7,950 nucleotides of DNA from an uncultured Lysobacteraceae bacterium (GTDB lineage: Bacteria; Pseudomonadota; Gammaproteobacteria; Xanthomonadales; Xanthomonadaceae). The DNA is taken from positions 1 to 7,950 of the forward strand of contig CAMLSB010000077.1 of NCBI GenBank assembly GCA_946482565.1, in the 5' to 3' direction. Under the pieces are notes generated by a model, which saw only the letters and a list, made by a program, of their open reading frames with translations, was not told the origin of the DNA and searched no databases. The translations under genes were made by a program, and so were the position numbers. This document shows, piece by piece, positions 6,189-7,950 of this stretch; the stretch's first letter is position 1, and each line of letters begins with the position of its first letter.

Positions 6189-6671
6189 TCAAGAAAGCGA
6201 TCCGCCCCGGCGGCGGCGCTCGTTCGTTACCCTCGCCCCCAACAGGAAGCCGACACCAATGAGCAGGCACAGCGCCGAGGTGGCGACGACGAAGGCATTC
6301 AGCCCGCCGCAGCGCCCGCAAAGCCGGCCCAATGCCGCGGGATCCCGAAGCGCCAGCACCGGGAAACAGAGTCCCCGCACCACCAGCCCCACGCCGACGA
6401 CGCCGAGCACGACGCGCGTCGCCGGCAGGCGTCGCAGCAGCCCGAGCGCCGAGAACGCATACGCCGCGAAGACCAGCAGAAGGCACGCGATCACCACGCA
6501 GGAAACGATCGGTCGCGCGCGCCCCGCTTCCGCCATCGCGACAAGGCCCTGCGGCGCACCGGCGAATCTGTACCACGCGGTCCCGCCAAACGGGATGGCC
6601 AGATGCAGCAAGGCGCCGGCGACGCATAGCGCGCCGGAAGCGCGTAGCCATGCCATGGAAATTCGGGACAT
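6189..6671 (-). CDS. 160-aa four-helix membrane protein, unknown function
   Basis: I chose ATG 6671, which has GGAG 6 bases upstream. ATG 6689 has no ribosome site, and ATG 6656 (MAW) is a less likely third choice. The protein has four hydrophobic helices: about residues 9-25, 53-73, 84-105 and 120-142. A loop GGTAWYRFAGAPQGLVAMAEAG (about 28-49) follows helix 1. A short LCGRCGG segment (114-120) resembles a CxxC pair, and a basic tail (NERRRRGG) ends the chain. I do not recognise a named family, though its style is that of conserved xanthomonad inner-membrane proteins. It is the first gene of the leftward run of small membrane-protein genes, so the operon promoter may lie in 6672-6807. Confidence 0.78.
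   Translation of the reverse strand: MSRISMAWLRASGALCVAGALLHLAIPFGGTAWYRFAGAPQGLVAMAEAGRARPIVSCVVIACLLLVFAAYAFSALGLLRRLPATRVVLGVVGVGLVVRGLCFPVLALRDPAALGRLCGRCGGLNAFVVATSALCLLIGVGFLLGARVTNERRRRGGSLS
6650..6664. repeat. 15-base direct repeat, left copy
   Basis: ATGCCATGGAAATTC is repeated exactly at 7305-7319. In this copy it covers codons near the start of the 160-aa membrane protein gene. On the minus strand both copies read GAATTTCC-ATG-GCA-T around an in-frame ATG. Confidence 0.6.
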
Positions 6672-6726
6672 CGCTGGCTCCAGGACCATCAGTCCGTTGC
6701 GGAAACCTGCTTGACGGCGGGGGCCT

Positions 6727-6766
6727 GCTCAACTTCATTCTCGGCTGCGCATCAGCGCCGAATCAA
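6727..6766 (-). repeat. Imperfect hairpin ending in a GTTRRRY core, possible degenerate attC
   Basis: The two arms CTTCATTC…GGC and GCCGAATCAAG (plus strand, with a mismatch and bulges) fold into an imperfect hairpin with GCGC-ATCA-GCGC at its tip. On the minus strand the far end reads GTTGAGC (6727-6733), which fits the GTTRRRY integron core. This is the position where an attC would lie after the 6808-7311 gene. A matching RYYYAAC at the near end is missing (only GCCCTTAC), so the call is tentative. Confidence 0.25.
6737..6766 (-). promoter_or_regulatory. Possible sigma-70 promoter for the membrane-protein gene run
   Basis: On the minus strand TTGATT (6761-6766) is followed after 18 bases by GAGAAT (6737-6742), each matching four of six consensus positions. 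It lies in the longest gap of the window, 66 bases before the 6671 start. The same bases form an imperfect hairpin, so the match may be incidental. Confidence 0.22.
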
Positions 6767-6807
6767 GCCGGGTCGCGTAAGGGCTCCGGCTTTCCCAGAT
6801 GATGGGC

Positions 6808-7311
6808 CTAGATCTGATTCGTCTGGCTCGTGCCGTTGATGAAGAAGCCGACCAACGTGAGACCATCTCCACGCTGCGTCACCGTCAGCCTCATGTCGCC
6901 TGACGAAAAAGGCCCTTGGCTGAGCTTGATCTTGTAATTCAGGTTGAAGTAGTCACGACCGCCATCCGAGCCGGCAAGCACCGAACCAACATAGGCTGGA
7001 GCACTGGGAGTGCCAAGCACCTTGTAAAGATTTTCGAGCTGGGCGGTGAGCTGTTCCTGCGACAGCTGGGCCTTGGCCACGCCGTCGAACTTCGCGTACA
7101 GCCCTGCTGCGTCCCTGCTGTTGTAAAGCGCAAGTACCTCGTTGGCGAGTTCAAGCGCCTTGCTTTCGGAAATGTCCGGCGTCCCGGACTGCACCTTTTC
7201 GTGAGGCACGCTTGCCGACCTCCAGAAGGTGGCGTAGCTCGTGATGCCCAGGTTGAGCGCAAGCAGCGCAATGATGGCGTAGTGGCGAATGGCTGCTTTG
7301 TCGGATGCCAT
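6808..7311 (-). CDS. 167-aa membrane-anchored protein with a DUF3887-like outer domain
   Basis: Starts at ATG 7311 with AGGGA 6 bases upstream. Residues 1-8 are cytoplasmic and 9-29 form a single membrane anchor (YAIIALLALNLGITSYATF). After a linker comes a soluble domain of about 120 residues. It has a helix ESKALELANEVLALYNSRDAAGLYAKF-type pattern, then LSQEQLTAQLENLYKVLG, then alternating strands (YFNLNYKIKLS, DMRLTVTQRGDGLTLVGFFI). This helix-then-sheet layout resembles DUF3887/DUF4019, NTF2- or cystatin-like domains. The resemblance is by eye, and no catalytic residues are recognisable. The G+C is lower (about 60%) than in the genes to the left, and it shares this trait with arr, 60 bases upstream. 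It was probably acquired together with arr. Confidence 0.82.
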   Translation of the reverse strand: MASDKAAIRHYAIIALLALNLGITSYATFWRSASVPHEKVQSGTPDISESKALELANEVLALYNSRDAAGLYAKFDGVAKAQLSQEQLTAQLENLYKVLGTPSAPAYVGSVLAGSDGGRDYFNLNYKIKLSQGPFSSGDMRLTVTQRGDGLTLVGFFINGTSQTNQI

Positions 7312-7319
7312 GGAAATTC
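7305..7319. repeat. 15-base direct repeat, right copy
   Basis: Exact copy of 6650-6664, here covering the start codon and leader of the 167-aa gene. The two copies bracket that gene almost exactly. Confidence 0.6.
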
Positions 7320-7333
7320 CCTGGGGCGGTTGA

Positions 7334-7348
7334 GGCCTGGGTCAGGCC
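7334..7348. other. Short stem-loop between arr and the 167-aa gene
   Basis: GGCCTG, loop GGT, CAGGCC: a 6-base perfect stem in the 60-base gap after the arr stop. No T-run follows on the minus strand, so any terminator effect would be weak. No integron core site (GTTRRRY) is found in this gap on the minus strand. Confidence 0.35.
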
Positions 7349-7371
7349 GGGTTGATTGGCGACGGCAATGA

Positions 7372-7824
7372 TCAATCTTCGATGACGGCCAGGCCCCGGC
7401 GCCTGAGGTCTGCCAGGGAATCCAGCATCGCCTGTATCGCATCGGCGGAATGGCCTTGCCATTCTTCGACGATCCCGACGATCCGGAGCGGTGCCGGCGT
7501 GCGATAGGAGCGGGTCGGGTTACCCGGAAACCTCTTGTTCGTCAGGTTCGGGTCGTCTTCGAACGGGCCGGTTGGCTCCACGACATAGATGTGTCCGCGA
7601 CCAGTCGCCCCCGACAACGAGGTCGCAAGCTCCGCGCCCCAAATCGCGGGCTCCATCAAGGAGGAAAAGTAAAGGTGCTTGAGGGTACGGCCTTCTTCGA
7701 AATGCGACGGATGGCCCGTGGTCAGCAATTCACCGATCTCCAGGATGGCTTTCGTCCCGTGATAGAAGGGGCCGGGAACCTGGCTGCTGTTCTCGTGCGA
7801 AACTGGCGTCCAATCATTCGACAT
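7372..7824 (-). CDS. arr: NAD+-dependent rifamycin ADP-ribosyltransferase (Arr-2/Arr-3 type)
   Basis: A 150-aa cytoplasmic enzyme that inactivates rifamycins by transferring ADP-ribose from NAD+ to the ansa-chain hydroxyl. Length and sequence follow integron-borne Arr-2 closely from memory: GPFYHGTKA (18-26), LLTTGHPSHFEEGR (33-46), LKHLYFSSLMEPAIWGAEL (48-66), YVVEPTGPFEDDPNLTNK (80-97), RFPGNPTRSYR (98-108) and the C-terminal RRGLAVIED. The residues known to matter in mycobacterial Arr are present: His in YHGTK (H22), Tyr in LYFS (Y52) and Asp in EDDPN (90/91). The enzyme should therefore be active if expressed. ATG 7824 aligns with the Arr-2 start, but no Shine-Dalgarno sequence is visible ahead of it. 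Immediately upstream lies half of an attC-like site. Lower G+C than the left side supports acquisition. Confidence 0.96.
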   Translation of the reverse strand: MSNDWTPVSHENSSQVPGPFYHGTKAILEIGELLTTGHPSHFEEGRTLKHLYFSSLMEPAIWGAELATSLSGATGRGHIYVVEPTGPFEDDPNLTNKRFPGNPTRSYRTPAPLRIVGIVEEWQGHSADAIQAMLDSLADLRRRGLAVIED

Positions 7825-7829
7825 CTATT

Positions 7830-7855
7830 GGTTCGGCTTGAATGAATTGTTAGGC
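7830..7855 (-). repeat. attC-like half site (integron cassette recombination site fragment)
   Basis: On the minus strand the site opens with GCCTAAC (7849-7855), a perfect RYYYAAC core. It continues AATTCATTCAAGCCGA, which I recognise as the 5' arm of attC sites such as that of the aadA cassettes. The matching 3' arm with GTTRRRY is missing: after GCCGAACC the sequence runs straight into AATAG and the arr start codon. It therefore looks like the first half of the attC of a preceding cassette, cut off at about the hairpin loop. Confidence 0.68.
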
Positions 7856-7950
7856 ATCGCACCCGTTACCTCGCCGATGTGCGAAGCCCGCCAGAAACTC
7901 GATCCCCCGATCGCTGTGGAGCAGCGTATCGCAACCCGGACGACGTGTCC
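7850..7950 (-). pseudogene. C-terminal scrap of a DDE (rve-type) transposase, running off the right edge
   Basis: Only 32 codons lie in the window, ending at a TAA (7850-7852) that is part of the attC core GCCTAAC. The peptide contains LLHSDRGIEFLAGF, the conserved second-Asp block (HSDRGxE[FY]) of the integrase core in IS3/IS481-type transposases, followed by RRGNGCDA, reminiscent of the later RRGNCxDNA block. In intact enzymes those blocks are further apart and the protein continues to the catalytic Glu and beyond. This copy therefore seems to be shortened internally and to stop too early. The family (IS3 or IS481) cannot be decided from so short a piece. Confidence 0.55.

Noticed and set aside
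4481..6714. Long plus-strand open frames over the membrane-protein run (about 4481-5839, 5091-6149 and 5425-6714)
   Set aside because: They are low-complexity, charge-rich translations with no domain pattern. The minus strand in the same place has clear membrane proteins with ribosome sites and operon spacing.
7312..7371. An attC site directly after arr
   Set aside because: The gap contains a short hairpin but no GTTRRRY or RYYYAAC core in the right orientation on the minus strand.
7372..7845. Plus-strand frame opposite arr (about 7450-7845)
   Set aside because: The minus-strand frame is an unmistakable Arr enzyme. The plus-strand translation has no family resemblance and is its shadow.
1..7950. 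CRISPR array, tRNA, rRNA or a multi-gene defence system
   Set aside because: No regularly spaced repeats, tRNA cloverleaf or rRNA stretches were seen, and no nuclease, helicase or toxin-antitoxin signatures appear in the supported genes.

Overview
The window is high in G+C (about 65-70% by eye on sampled lines) and tightly packed. Every gene I can support lies on the minus strand, so transcription runs from right to left. The G+C, the codon usage (strong G/C at third positions) and the mix of families (ClC channel, PhnB-like VOC protein, PhnA/YjdM, DUF1304, DUF2306-like, several small unnamed inner-membrane proteins) suggest a gammaproteobacterium of the Lysobacteraceae/Xanthomonadaceae type (Lysobacter, Luteimonas or similar). 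This placement is an inference from composition and gene style, not from a marker gene. The longest gene-free stretch is 136 bases (6672-6807), so there is no large empty region.

Right end (about 6670-7950): an acquired segment of visibly lower G+C (about 60%). From right to left it holds the C-terminal scrap of a DDE (rve-type) transposase, a half attC-like integron recombination site, an Arr-type rifamycin ADP-ribosyltransferase very close to the cassette-borne Arr-2/Arr-3 type, and a small membrane-anchored protein of unknown function. An imperfect hairpin ending in a GTTRRRY core lies beyond that gene. This resembles the broken remains of an integron cassette array fixed in the chromosome.

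Middle (about 3550-6670): a run of seven small genes with gaps of 59 bases or fewer. They encode a 160-aa four-helix membrane protein, a secreted 139-aa cysteine-containing protein, a 135-aa membrane protein, a DUF2306-like membrane protein, a 93-aa membrane protein, a DUF1304 protein (ATGA overlap with the 93-aa gene) and the zinc-ribbon protein PhnA/YjdM. They look co-transcribed. Most have no known function.

Left (1-3502): a PhnB-like VOC protein, a 42-aa ORF whose end overlaps the GTG start of an M50-like integral membrane protein with a degenerate zinc motif, a secreted Tiki/ChaN/EreA-superfamily protein, and a ClC-type chloride transporter or channel cut by the window edge. A 44-base copy of part of the VOC gene lies at the 3' end of the M50-like gene, which is evidence of an old rearrangement. 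I see no CRISPR array, tRNA or rRNA.

The most interesting observations are the broken integron context of the Arr gene, the inactive-looking M50 membrane protease homologue with its overlapping small ORF, and the VOC fragment duplication. I do not see a convincing wholly new defence or biosynthetic system.
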